Origin: Bin87 sp965220055
GTDB taxonomy: Bacteria > Chloroflexota > Dehalococcoidia > Lucifugimonadales > UBA3495
Reading direction: 5' to 3'
Assembly: GCA_965220055.1 (NCBI GenBank)
Contig: CBDCPE010000004.1
Coordinates: forward strand, 3,410,001-3,474,000
DNA: 64,000 bases
The notes below the pieces were generated by a model that saw only the letters and a program-made list of their open reading frames with translations, was not told the DNA's origin and did not search any database. Below, one piece after another: positions 9,539 through 18,534 of this stretch; positions within the stretch are counted from its first letter, which is position 1; every line of letters begins with the position of its first letter. The position numbers and the translations under genes are program-made.

Positions 9539-9801
9539 GGGGAGCAATTTTATGCCCGTGTCCGGCCCGTGCAGAGGCGACTAACCGGTGAGTCGGCCCA
9601 AGGATGTATGCTCATGGCGAGGCGCGTCGTCCGGACGAAGGCCGAGCAGACGCTGGTGCATATCGCCCGATCGGGAGCATGGTCCGGGAGTCTTACGACG
9701 GCATCATTGGTGACGCCCCACTTGGAGCGATCCCGTTCTATAGATTGTTCAATGTTGGTAACTCCCTCCGGCGTCACGTCTACGCAGCCATCGTGGAGGG
9801 A
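9539..9801 (+). ncRNA. IS110 left-end non-coding RNA region (putative bridge RNA)
   Basis: About 260 non-coding bases before the transposase, conserved in the other copies (for example GGACGAAGGCCGAGCAGACG and GATCGGGAGCATGGTCCGGG). IS110 elements of the IS621 type encode a bridge RNA here (established knowledge). GACTAACCGG at about 9574 is complementary to the right-end CCGGTTAGTC, as a guide or short repeat might be. RNA limits and structure are not determined. Confidence 0.6.
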
Positions 9802-11190
9802 ATGATGAGCAGACGCCAGAACAGCGCGAAACCGGCGGGGTTGTCCCAGCTGAACCTGAACGCGGCGGGCATTGATGTGGGCGCCACCAGCCACTATGTG
9901 GCGGTTCCCGCCGACCGGGCGGAACAGCCGGTGCAAGAGTTTGAGGCTTTCACTGCGGACCTGTACCGTCTGGCGGACTGGCTGGCCGAGTGTGGCGTGG
10001 AGACCGTGGTCATGGAGTCCACCGGCGTGTACTGGATACCGCTGTTCGGGGTGCTGGAGGAACGGGGCTTTCAGGTGATGCTGGTGGACCCGCGGCGCAT
10101 CAAGAACGTGCCCGGGCGCAAGACCGACGTGGTGGATTGCCAGTGGCTGCAGCAACTGCACACCTACGGTCTGCTGTCGGCAGCCTTCCGGCCCGACGCG
10201 GAGGTCCGGCGTCTGCGCAGTTATCTGCGGCAGCGGGCCATGCTGGTGGAATACGCTTCTCATCACATCCAGCACATGCAGAAAGCCTTGACCCAGATGA
10301 ACGTGAAGCTCCAGCACGTGATCCGGGACATCACCGGCAAGACGGGCATGGACATCATGGAGGCCATCGTGGGTGGCGAGCGGAACCCGCGGAAGCTGGC
10401 GCGTCTGCGCGATGCCAGGATCAAGGCCGACGAAGCGACCATCGCCAGGTCGCTGCGGGGACACTGGCGCGAGGAGCACATCTTCGAGCTGACCCAAGCC
10501 CTGGAGCTGTACCGGTTCTACCAGGGCAAGATCGCCGAGTGCGACCGGGAGATTGAAGCCCAGTTGGAGCGGTTCGAAGACCACAGTGACGGCGAACCTC
10601 CCGCTCCCAATGGCAAAAAGCGCAATCAGAAGAACGCCCCGCGCTTCGACGTCCAAGGCCATCTGTACCGGATGACCGGGGTGGACCTGACCCGCATCGA
10701 CGGCATTGACGGCTTCACGGCGCTGAAGGTGATCAGCGAGATCGGCATGGACATGACCAAATGGCCCAGCGCCAAGCACTTCGCATCCTGGCTGGGGCTG
10801 AGCCCCCACAACCGGATCACCGGCGGACGGGTCATCAGCTCGAAGACCAAGGCCAGCGCCAACCGGGCCGCCGCGGCATTGCGTCTGGCCGCCAACGCGC
10901 TGCACCGCTCCGACAGCGCCCTGGGTGCCTTCCTGCGCCGGAAGAAAGCCCATCTGGGTGCGCCCAAGGCCATTACCGCCACCGCGCACAAGCTGGCCCG
11001 GCTCATCTACTCCATGCTGCGTTACGGCCAGGAGTACGTGGACGCTGGGGCCGAATACTACGAAACCCAGCATCAGCAGCGGGCGTTACGCGCCGCCAAG
11101 CGCCGAGCGGCGCAACTGGGCTACCAACTGGTGCCCATGGTCAATGACCATGCTTCCGCACCGCCCCACGGAGTGGAGGTAGCGGCGTGA
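9802..11190 (+). CDS. IS110-family recombinase/transposase
   Basis: 462 residues from ATG 9802, chosen for GGAGGG just upstream and because the sequence before it is the conserved non-coding left end. N-terminal DEDD (RuvC-like) domain: AAGIDVGATSHYV, VVMESTGVYWIPLF, KTDVVDCQWLQQL. C-terminal Transposase_20 domain: TRIDGIDGFTALKVISEIG and ASWLGLSPHNRITGGRVISS with the candidate catalytic Ser. Full length, so potentially active. Confidence 0.95.
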   Translation: MMSRRQNSAKPAGLSQLNLNAAGIDVGATSHYVAVPADRAEQPVQEFEAFTADLYRLADWLAECGVETVVMESTGVYWIPLFGVLEERGFQVMLVDPRRIKNVPGRKTDVVDCQWLQQLHTYGLLSAAFRPDAEVRRLRSYLRQRAMLVEYASHHIQHMQKALTQMNVKLQHVIRDITGKTGMDIMEAIVGGERNPRKLARLRDARIKADEATIARSLRGHWREEHIFELTQALELYRFYQGKIAECDREIEAQLERFEDHSDGEPPAPNGKKRNQKNAPRFDVQGHLYRMTGVDLTRIDGIDGFTALKVISEIGMDMTKWPSAKHFASWLGLSPHNRITGGRVISSKTKASANRAAAALRLAANALHRSDSALGAFLRRKKAHLGAPKAITATAHKLARLIYSMLRYGQEYVDAGAEYYETQHQQRALRAAKRRAAQLGYQLVPMVNDHASAPPHGVEVAA

Positions 11191-11459
11191 CACTTCCGGT
11201 TAGTCTATAGTCGTAGATCCCTTGGGATGACCACTGGTTTTCCGGGTTGGCGGCAAAAGAGATGCTTGTGATTAACCCATTGTTGTACAACGTGATGATG
11301 TCCCGGTGCTCTTGGATTCTCCATCCCGTGATTTCGAAGCTCGCCATTCTCTCGTCCCGCTCTTGGACGATTTGCGGGTCCCCGCGGTTCAGTTTGTCCA
11401 ACTTGTCTAGCAGCCCCAACAGGCGCGGCTGTTGGTTTGGACTGATCATCATATGATGG

Positions 11460-12033
11460 CTCCGTGCAGTGCGAACTCTCTGGTTTGCGTTTGGGTGGCA
11501 AGCGCATTCCGCTGGCGTTATGTGCTCTATACCGCCGTCATCTGCTGCTCGTCAAGCGCGGCTCGTGCCGGGTCGCTCAGCAACTCGGCCAAGGCGGCCT
11601 CGATGTCCTGGGCGGTTGTGCTGGTGGGCTGCCACTCGTGGCACAGTAGTCGCCGCGCTGGGTGTCACTGGCGGGCTTGGACATGATCGCGCTCTGGGCG
11701 ATGAATGATGCTGGCTGCTGGGAAAGGCTGAGGAGGTTGCTCGTGTGCAGCAGCAGCGGCCGACTGGGTCAGATGCTGACGTTGGTTGCGGTGCCGGCAG
11801 CGCTGGCTTGAAGCCTCACCGCGAAAATCAGCGCAGGAGCTGCGGAGGGGTCCTTCGACGTACCTGATGGATTTTCCCGCTGGAGGCTGGGGGATGCGTC
11901 CTGGGGCGCGCGATGCAGCCCACTATGTCAGAAAACGCGGCTCAGGCGTAGACCTGGTTGGTAACCGAAGGTTCCTTGGTCATCTCTCTACGTACGTCCG
12001 TTACCCATGCAGGGTCGAACCCGAGAGCTTTGA
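11460..12033. other. Stretch without a supported gene
   Basis: Plus-strand open frames here have no protein-like features and no ribosome sites; the minus strand is closed in all frames. No repeat recognised. Confidence 0.5.
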
Positions 12034-12405
12034 TCACCGCGTTGTCAATCTTGATTCACACTGGGTCGTTCGGCAGTTGAAGGGCGCTTTAGGCGGTGGC
12101 GTGTCTGGGTTCGCAGCCCAGTTCTGCAGGGCGCAGACGGCGCTGTTCGCCGAGCGGTAGCAGCCGGTGACCTTGGTGAAGACGAGGCCGCCTTCGGCGC
12201 GGATCAGGCAGAGGTTGCAGGTTCCGGCGCCGTCACACTCGCAGGCGACGGCGTCCTCGACGCTGCCCGACCAGTGGAGTTCTCCAAGGTTGCAGGGTAT
12301 GGCGGCGGCGTGTACGCGGCGACCGTCGGGCAGTTGGCCGGCGTACCAGCCTGGGTCTCCTTCTGCGGGGAACATTTGAATGTAGGTGAGTTCAAGCTGG
12401 GCCAT
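12034..12405 (-). CDS. Uncharacterised 123-residue Cys-containing protein
   Basis: Starts MAQLELTYIQMFPAEGDPGW with AGGAGAG upstream. The middle holds VACECDGAGTCNLCLIRAEG, a cluster of four Cys that could bind metal, then GCYRSANSAVCALQNW. The charged C-terminal tail is of poor composition and may be a read-through. No family recognised; a terminator-like hairpin lies upstream at 12584. Confidence 0.6.
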   Translation of the reverse strand: MAQLELTYIQMFPAEGDPGWYAGQLPDGRRVHAAAIPCNLGELHWSGSVEDAVACECDGAGTCNLCLIRAEGGLVFTKVTGCYRSANSAVCALQNWAANPDTPPPKAPFNCRTTQCESRLTTR

Positions 12406-12583
12406 GCTGGCTCTCCTGTAATTCAGTGGGTGAGTTTCGCACCGGTCGGGACGACGCGTGCTGCGCAAGCACGCACGGACGTTGGCGGGTGCTTTGCGAA
12501 ATGTTGCCAGCACGGGTCAGTTTCGGCCGTATACGGCCCCCGGGCGCGCTTTAGCGGCCTCGAGGTGGAATTGCCGCACTGAC

Positions 12584-12609
12584 GCAAAAACGGCGCCACA
12601 GGGCGCCGT
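12584..12609 (-). terminator. Intrinsic terminator
   Basis: Perfect 8-bp stem ACGGCGCC / GGCGCCGT with a 4-nt loop, followed on the minus strand by a T-run (AAAAA on plus). It would end transcripts coming from the gene at 12704. A near copy occurs at about 16285, where the T-run is weaker. Confidence 0.8.
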
Positions 12610-12635
12610 TGGGGTGCAGGCGGTGGGACGAAAAC

Positions 12636-12745
12636 AAAACCGGCCGCCCCGTCGTCGGTGGCGGCCAGCGTGGTCGTGTGGTGGCGACCGTGGCGGCACG
12701 TGCCTATGGGCTGGCGACTGCGCCAACGGGCGCTCTACGGGCGCG
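12636..12745. repeat. Dispersed hairpin repeat
   Basis: ACCGGCCGCCCCGTCGTCGG continuing to GGCGGCC gives a 7-bp stem; TGGCGACTGCGCC follows as in other copies. About 115 bp before it a CCCCCGGGCGCGCTTT block is shared with 16205, so the repeat unit there is about 200 bp. Confidence 0.75.
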
Positions 12746-12994
12746 GCTGCGGGTGGTGCGTTTGAAGTTGCGGTTGAAGATCTGTTCCTGTCTTCTCCTC
12801 GCGCTGTCGAAACGCTTGGCCAGGCCGGCGATGCGCTTCAACTCCTGCGGGTTGCTGCCGGCGAGAAGGTCGGAGTTTGACCTCCTTGCGTGCCGTATAG
12901 TGCGTTTCGACGCCCGCTGCCCGTCGGGCAGGTTGACGGGCCTGTCCTGTTGCAGTACTTGATGGAGTATCTTGCGAGCTTGTCGTTTTTTCAT
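12704..12994 (-). CDS. Small basic protein, unknown
   Basis: 96 residues starting MKKRQARKILHQVLQQDRPV; strongly basic and probably helical, with no motif I recognise. Its C-terminal 30 residues lie inside the repeat at 12636 and are therefore doubtful. The upstream ribosome site is weak. It could be a small nucleic-acid-binding protein, but that rests on charge alone. Confidence 0.45.
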   Translation of the reverse strand: MKKRQARKILHQVLQQDRPVNLPDGQRASKRTIRHARRSNSDLLAGSNPQELKRIAGLAKRFDSARRRQEQIFNRNFKRTTRSRARRAPVGAVASP

Positions 12995-14083
12995 GGTCTG
13001 GTTTGTTCCGCGTATGGTTTTGCCGTAGGTCAGCTACCGGGAGTATACCGTTCTCAACACCCCACGGCGCCGCGTCTGCTGATTGCGGCCGCATCTCCGG
13101 CCTGCGGGTCCATGAGTGGCCTGCCGAACTGGCGGCTACATCATGAGGATGGTTGCCGGCCCTGCTGCAGGGCGTTGACCAGGTCGGTGGCGTCGTCGGC
13201 AATCATGGCGGTGCGCGCCGCCGCCAGCTTGTGGAAGTTCTGCGGCGTCCACAGCTCCGGGTCGTCGGGAATTTGCTGCTCACGGAGGACGTCTGGTATC
13301 TGCGCCGAGATCTTGTGCAGGTACTGGTCCGGCGAGCGGTGGGCTTTGATGCTCTTCGCTGTGGTGGCGCTGACGAGGACGGAGTTGGCGAGGCAGTGGT
13401 ACTGGTCGGGGTCGGGAAGTGCTTCCCAGCCGAACAGGTGGTGCTCGACCAGCTTGCTGGGGTCGAAATCGCGCAGGGGCCGGCCGGTGACCCCGTCTCG
13501 GCACGTGGGCCGCATGCGCAGCGCCTGCACAAGGATGTGGTGGGGGTTGGGTGCTCTCGTCTGGTAATCGAACCGGGTCGGTTCCGTGAGGCTGGGCCCG
13601 TGGCGTGCGTCGGAGATCTTCCGCAGCTCGAGCCAAGGGTGTTCGGCGTGCAGGGCTTCCAGTTCTTGGTTGACTGAGCTGGCCGACGAGCCGCCTCGGT
13701 AGCCGCGGAGCGTGGTGGTCAGCAGGTAGGCCATGGCCTTGGCCTCGTCTTCCATGGTGGGGAACCGGCCGCCGTGGGACTGCAGGTAGCGGGCCAGCAC
13801 GGAGATGGGGGCCACGGTGCGGAAGGTGTTCCTGCTCCTGATGGCCAGCTGCCGTTCCATGGCGGCGCCGATGACGCCGAAGTAATCGTCAGCTTCGGCG
13901 AAGGCTCCTTTGAGTTGCTGCGTCGACGGGTTGGCGCGGCTCAGGCCGTGGCGTTGCTGGCGGCCGTTGAGCAGGATGCCCACCACCCTGATGATGTTCG
14001 ACTTGGAGACCACCTTTTGCAGCGGGGTGTCCTGCCACCTTTCGATCATGTCGTGTATGGTTGCGCGGGCCTCGGGCCACTTA

Positions 14084-15054
14084 GTGCCTATCCTAATAAC
14101 CCGGCGGCTCTGAGGGCGATCAGGGCGCAAGCGAAATGAAGAAAGGCGATGTAGTTGTCGGGGGACTTGTCCCAGCGCACGAGGATGCGCCGGAAACGGT
14201 TCAGCCAGCCGTGGGTTCGTTCCACCACCCAGCGCCGCGCCTTGAACCCAGCCTCCTTTTTGATCGCCTTCGCCTCCTCGCCCCGACTGCGGATGTGGGC
14301 GGTGAAGCCGAACTCCTCCAACGTGCGGCGCACCTCGTCAAAGTCATAGCCTTTGTCCAGGCACATGCCCTGGGGTTGGTCCGGAGTGGGCGCTGGTCGG
14401 GGCACCGGCAGGCTGTCCACCGTGGCCCGCACCAGCTTCATGTCATGACGGTTGGCGCCGTCCACCGCCAGACCCACCGGAATGCCCTCAGCTTCGGTCA
14501 ACAGGCTGCGCTTGACGCCGCCTTTGCCTCGGTCAGTGGGGTTGGGGCCGGTTTTTCCCCCCGCCCAAGGGTGATTTGGTCATGGCCCCGTCCATACTCA
14601 ACCAACTCCAGTCCAGCCCCTTCAGTTCGTCATAGCGTTCCAGTCCCACCCGCCACAGCTCCAGAAACACCCCAGCGGCGACCCATTCCTGAAACCGCAG
14701 GTGGGCGGTGGAGCCGGAGCAGATGCCCGTGGCGTCCAACGCCTTCCACTGACAGCCGGTGCGCAGCACGTAGAAGATGCCATTGGCGCAGGTGCGGTCA
14801 GGGACCCGGGGCCGGCCGCCGCCGAAACGATGGGTGTTCACATGCTCGGGGATCAACGGCGCCAGCACCTCCCAGAGCTCGTCGGAGACCTGGAACGCGC
14901 CGGTGGTGGGATTGGTCCTGGTGGCTGGGCCAGCACGCTTCGGACGCGGCGGCTTGGGGTCTTCGATTTCGTCATTGCCCCAGTCTAGATGCAACCCCAG
15001 CTCGCTTTCCCGCGACTCCCCCTGCAAGTTTCCACCAGTTTTTAGGATAGGCTC
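14084..15054 (-). mobile_element. IS5-family element, copy 2 (971 bp)
   Basis: Same element as copy 1, inverted, flanked by TTA (14081-14083 / 15055-15057). It is one base shorter because of an A deletion near the transposase start. Confidence 0.95.
14088..14975 (-). pseudogene. IS5 transposase, copy 2, frameshifted near its start
   Basis: As in copy 1 except that GAAAGACC has become GAAGACC about five codons after the ATG at 14975. The usual start is therefore out of frame, although an upstream frame (from 15027) now reads into it. This copy may be dependent on others for movement. Confidence 0.8.
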
Positions 15055-15840
15055 TTAGGGGACACCCACATGGTCTCGATGTCGTCCTGGGTGACCTTCC
15101 GCCCGTTGTTCTGCATGCGGGCGAAGAGTTCCATGACCTGGTCGAGTTTCATCTCGGGGTCGATGGTGGAGACCATGATCTGCCGGTCGGCGATGTTCTG
15201 AATGATGCGGATGTTGCGGACGCATTGCCGCCATTCCTTGCTGGTCCGCTTGGGGCGCAGCTCATCCTCCATGGCTTCGATCTCGGTGGCGTCGTCCCTG
15301 ATGACGTCGCAGACTGGCATCCACTGGGGACTGTGCTCCATCATCGGCGTGTGGAAGCGGAAGTTGCCGGTGAGGATGTTTACGTGCAGGCCCAGGGGTG
15401 GAGTAGGAGCGTTGGGCAGCATGGTGGGCGGTACGGCGTCTTCCATGGCGGTGTAGATGCTGAGCAGGCGCTGCTGGCCGTCGACGATGAGCTTGTGGAC
15501 TTGGCCTTCGGGGGTTTCCTGTTCCCAGAAGGTGAAGAGCCCGATGGGGTGTCCCTTGAAGAGGGAGTCCCATAAGGTGGCGATGTTGCTCTTGGACCAG
15601 GACCAGTCGCGCTGCCAGTACTCGCAGTAGGCAGTGCCCTGGCCCATTTCCTCGACGATGTGGCGGATGGTGGTCATGTGGCATGCTCCTTTCTCTGGTT
15701 GGGTTCGTGGTAGTCAGGGTCGGGCATTGCGGCGCGGTGGTGGGCGCGGTGATATTCTTTTTGATAATTGTCGTTTACCGTATGGCGGAACGGTCAGGGC
15801 GGTTGATGCCGGCTTGGATTGAGCAGGTCTGTAGGGCAGC

Positions 15841-15865
15841 AAAAAGGCCGCCCAGAAGAGCGGCC
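15841..15865 (-). terminator. Intrinsic terminator
   Basis: GGCCGC / GCGGCC stem with an 8-nt loop and a T-run on the minus strand. Upstream on that strand, 15870-16550 has only weak coding signal, so the transcript it ends is unclear. Confidence 0.7.
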
Positions 15866-15869
15866 CCGC

Positions 15870-16591
15870 ATGTTGTTCATCGTCTGGGCCGGACTGGCCC
15901 CGTGGTACGTTCTGTTGCCTTTTGGGCCTCACGAGGCTTGCCTCATCGTTCCGGAGCAGCCTCGGGTCGTCTGGCAGCGCCGCTGGCGGTGTCCGCAGCA
16001 GTACTGCCGTCTCGGTGGTTTCGCCTTGTGCTGTGATCCCGCTGGGTGAACCCGTCCTTGTCTTGCTGGTCCTGACGCCGGTCAGCCAGCGTGCCGTGCG
16101 GCAATGCGGCCTTTTCATTGGCGCACTGGCATGTTTTCGAGGATCTCGAGCCGGTGGTTATGGTCGGCGTCTGGACCAGTTTTCCATCAGCGACGGGAAT
16201 GCCACAGTTTCTGCCGGAAACGGCCCCCGGGCGCGCTTTCGTGGCCTTGGGGTGAAAATGTTCGACTGACGAGCAAACGGCGCCACAGGGCCCCGTTGGG
16301 GTGCAGGCGGTGGGCCGGTAACGAAATTGGCTGCTTCGTAGTCGGTGGTAGGGTTCGTTGTGGCTCGGAAACTCGGGGCGTCTGGTGCCGATGATGAAAC
16401 TGGCCGCCCCGTCGTCGGTGGCGGCCGATGCTGCTGAGCGCAATCTAAGGGTGATGACCGATTGGGAGCTTGCCCAGGTTCTTGGGCTGGGACTAGAGTG
16501 CTCGGTCGCCGTTCTTTTGGTATAACCAGAGCGCGCTGGTTCACCCAATATGCTTCAGCAATCAGCCCAGCAAGTGTTTACGGAGTAAACC
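15870..16591. other. Repeat-rich stretch, no firm gene
   Basis: A minus-strand frame (end 15943) contains a partly protein-like piece (KTCQCANEKAALPHGTLADR) but no good start. Repeat copies occupy 16205-16435. Confidence 0.45.
16205..16435. repeat. Dispersed hairpin repeats, two units
   Basis: 16205-16325 repeats the 12522-12640 block (GGCCCCCGGGCGCGCTTT, GGCGCCACAGGG, GGGGTGCAGGCGGTGGG). 16370-16435 repeats TCGGGGCGTCTGGTGCCG and GAAACTGGCCGCCCCGTCGT with the GGCGGCC stem. Confidence 0.75.
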
Positions 16592-16948
16592 ATGACAACT
16601 ACTCATCCATTATCTGGGAGAGGGACAGAAATCAACTATTGGTTCCAGGGTGACCGTACGATGGTTCAATGGGGAGAGCTCACGTTCTCATTGAGGTCTG
16701 AGGATTTCGCCGCCGTCCTGAACGACTTCTTTGTGGACTCTGGTCGGTGGTATCCACTGGGGGCGAGCATGACGGACCCTCCGGCGGATGGTTTGGGATA
16801 CTTTGTAGCTGGCTTGGGGCCAGCGTTGACTCCTCGGCACGCGTCTGCAATAGCCGCGATCATGGTGAACGAGCAGTGGCTTGAGCATCGTGGTGCAAGC
16901 CCCATAGAACTCAGGAAGACAGGTAGGGGTTTTCAAGTCCCGCCATAG
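16592..16948 (+). CDS. Uncharacterised 118-residue protein
   Basis: Starts MTTTHPLSGRGTEINYWFQG with GGAG nine bases before ATG. Soluble alpha/beta protein, MVQWGELTFSLRSEDFAAVL and a WYPLGASMTD segment; no domain recognised. It is the only likely plus-strand gene in this part of the island and ends about 45 bp before the convergent gene at 16992. Confidence 0.55.
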   Translation: MTTTHPLSGRGTEINYWFQGDRTMVQWGELTFSLRSEDFAAVLNDFFVDSGRWYPLGASMTDPPADGLGYFVAGLGPALTPRHASAIAAIMVNEQWLEHRGASPIELRKTGRGFQVPP

Positions 16949-16991
16949 CGAGTCCAGTTCGGTGATTTTCGCTCATTCCAAGCGGTCAGCA

Positions 16992-17393
16992 TCAGCCCCG
17001 GATGCGCTGGTGCTGATTGTCAACTGGGTTGGCGGGCATCAAGTCGTCGGCCGGCGTTTTCCCGAGACGAAGATCGATTTCTGGCAGGTAGTCCATTTCA
17101 AGGAGCGGGCGCTGTTGCAGCTCGAGGGATACTGGCTGTGCAAAGTCGTCATCGACCAGTCCGGTGTACCAGCCGCTGGCCGAGGATTCCAGCAACAGTG
17201 TCCTGAGGTCTAGCTCGCCGTCGTAAAACCTTCGCAATGGGTCTGGGGCTGCAGCAACCACTAGGTAGTGGTCGGCGTCGCCCACGGTGTCAATCATGGC
17301 GCCGATGTAGTTGTCGCCGCCCGCATCTTGCCCAGCGAATACCTGTACGCCGTCGTAATAGACGAGGGTCTGGGTGTGCTTGATGGTTGTCAT
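16992..17393 (-). CDS. DUF6575-like protein, copy B2
   Basis: 133 residues; core LVYYDGVQVFAGQDAGGDNY, MIDTVGDADHYLVVAA, LDLRTLLLES and PLLEMDYLPE matches the first part of the protein at 17920 almost motif for motif. I assign both to the DUF6575-type family from memory. It is shorter than B1 and lacks its C-terminal domain. Start ATG 17393 overlaps the stop of an upstream remnant by ATGA. Function unknown. Confidence 0.65.
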   Translation of the reverse strand: MTTIKHTQTLVYYDGVQVFAGQDAGGDNYIGAMIDTVGDADHYLVVAAAPDPLRRFYDGELDLRTLLLESSASGWYTGLVDDDFAQPVSLELQQRPLLEMDYLPEIDLRLGKTPADDLMPANPVDNQHQRIRG

Positions 17394-17480
17394 GTCGTCA
17401 CCAGGGAACAGTTTGCCAGTATGAGGTAGTCTGCCAGCGGCCACCACGTGCTCCAGATACTTGGAATTTCTCCCAAGAGC
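17390..17480 (-). pseudogene. Tail remnant of a gene-A relative
   Basis: Reads WSTWWPLADYLILANCSLVT then stop, aligning with the end of the protein at 18531 (TWWPYDSYDILANCQLVKP). The stop overlaps the next start by ATGA, as in the intact pair. Upstream similarity fades, so the rest of gene A2 has decayed or diverged. Confidence 0.6.
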
Positions 17481-17723
17481 CGCCCTGACGGTCGCAGGCA
17501 CTGGTGCAGTGGAGTGCGCGGCCGGGTGTGGCCATCGGCTTTATTCGGATCAAGGGTCGCTGGAGTGCCCCTGCCATTGGCCGGCGGCGATGGTGGGCCA
17601 GGTTGCTCGGGCGCTGCAGGAAGGCAATCATGTACGCGCTGGAGCGACGGAGCAGCCTGTCTGAGCCTTGTAGGTGAAATTATTCACCTGAGGCTGGAGA
17701 GGCCTCCCTGGGCCGCGAGGCGC

Positions 17724-17862
17724 AGGAATTCGGGGTATCTGGAGCCGGGAATGAAACCGGCCGCCCTGACGACGGGACGGCCAGCGTCGCTGTTGGTTGG
17801 CGCATTGCAGATCATTGCCAGCATGCCCTTGTTTCGGCCAGAAACGGCCCCTGGGCGTGTCC
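17724..17862. repeat. Dispersed hairpin repeat
   Basis: TTCGGGGTATCTGGAGCCGG, GAAACCGGCCGCCCTGACGA, then the 17828 block GTTTCGGCCAGAAACGGCCC as in 12522 and 16205, but with the units in the opposite order. Confidence 0.65.
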
Positions 17863-17919
17863 GATGGCTGTTGGTGAGCCCATTTGCCGCCCCTTGCCTT
17901 TTGGGGAGTCTCCGGCGGC

Positions 17920-18534
17920 TTAGGCGGCTTCAATGCCTTGCAGGTAGAGCGTTTTCCGGTCTCGCCACAGCGGGTCTGGCTCCGCGATTTCCGCGCAGTT
18001 GAAGCGGTAAAACTTGCCCACCTGCAGGCCATCGAGGCTTGGACCACCGGGGGCGGTCTTGCCGGTTTTCACCCCGTTGTCGGTGAGAAGGCTCCATTCG
18101 CCTTTGCTGCGATTGGCAAGTTCAACTTGTCCGGTGAACACGGTGACATCGCCGCGCTCCACTGCCTGCTTTATGTCGGACTCACTGACCGGCGTCGGCG
18201 CCTCCAGGAAAAATCCCTCTTCCGGCAGGTATTCGGTTTCCGTAAGGGGCTCTTGCTGGGGCACCAACGTGAGTGGGTCTTCAATCGTCCCGTCGGCTAC
18301 GGTGATGAACCATTCCCCGTCGGGGGCTTCCAGGAGTAGGGTGCGGAGGTCAACCCCTCCAGTCCGAAATTCATCCAGGCTTTCAGGACGCACACCCACC
18401 ACCACGTAACGGTCGAAGTCGCCCACCGTGTCGATCATTTCGCACACGTAGTGGCCGCCGATGTCGTCGCGTGCCGCAAAGAGCTGGATACCGTCGTAGT
18501 AGTCTAGGATCTCGGTGAGTTTGACGGTTTTCAT
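17920..18534 (-). CDS. DUF6575-like protein, copy B1
   Basis: 204 residues from ATG 18534. N-terminal part: ILDYYDGIQLFAARDDIGGH, EMIDTVGDFDRYVVVG, VDLRTLLLEAPDGEW, TETEYLPEEGF. C-terminal part after about residue 120 is a second small domain (GDVTVFTGQVELANRSKGEW) absent from B2. The start overlaps the stop of gene A1 by ATGA, implying translational coupling and probably interacting products. The pair lies between hairpin repeats and next to defence genes; its role is not known. Confidence 0.7.
   Translation of the reverse strand: MKTVKLTEILDYYDGIQLFAARDDIGGHYVCEMIDTVGDFDRYVVVGVRPESLDEFRTGGVDLRTLLLEAPDGEWFITVADGTIEDPLTLVPQQEPLTETEYLPEEGFFLEAPTPVSESDIKQAVERGDVTVFTGQVELANRSKGEWSLLTDNGVKTGKTAPGGPSLDGLQVGKFYRFNCAEIAEPDPLWRDRKTLYLQGIEAA

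Larger units (their letters stand above)
9539..11204 (+). mobile_element. IS110-family element, copy 1
   Basis: No terminal inverted repeats, as usual for IS110. It begins GGGGAGCAATTTTATGCCC right after GTTAGT and ends in CTTCCGGTTAGT. Comparison with copies 2-4 fixes these limits to within a few bases. Confidence 0.85.
8013..11452 (-). pseudogene. wHTH-TIR-like (PF10137) gene split by IS110/IS5
   Basis: The 3' part (8013-8502) encodes VFIIHGTDPNG, PNQGLGLPDKL, ADYFVAVLTVDE, RARPNAYSE and ILRENQVEITTDL, the pattern of the TIR-like nucleotide-binding domain PF10137. The 5' part (11205-11452) encodes MMISPNQQPRLLGLL through SSQGIYDY. Removing the mobile DNA and keeping one GGTTAGT copy gives an unbroken 245-residue frame reading GIYDYRLTEDGEDYLLTNR across the join, a winged-helix-like linker leading into the TIR domain. 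TIR-like proteins commonly act as NAD-consuming or signalling effectors in anti-phage defence (family knowledge). Here the gene is interrupted and presumably inactive. Confidence 0.8.
13141..15677 (-). pseudogene. DUF262/GmrSD-type gene interrupted by IS5
   Basis: The N-terminal part (15677-15055) starts MTTIRHIVEEMGQGTAYCEY and holds the DUF262 signature IVDGQQRLLSIYTAME, the NTP-binding motif of GmrSD-type type IV restriction proteins. The C-terminal part (14080-13141) carries QALRMRPTCRDG and VEHHLFGW. Deleting the IS5 copy and one TTA restores a continuous 520-residue frame (ETMWVSPKWPEARATIHDM at the join). Relatives restrict modified phage DNA (family knowledge); I see no clear HNH motif. 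The gene is presumably inactive now. Confidence 0.85.

Noticed and set aside
9550..11073. Long minus-strand open frame (507 codons)
   Set aside because: Antisense shadow of the IS110 transposase; repetitive His/Gly/Val-rich composition, and the same shadow recurs in copies 2 and 4.
11786..12160. 124-codon plus-strand frame
   Set aside because: Half of it is the complement of the gene at 12034; no motif or ribosome site.
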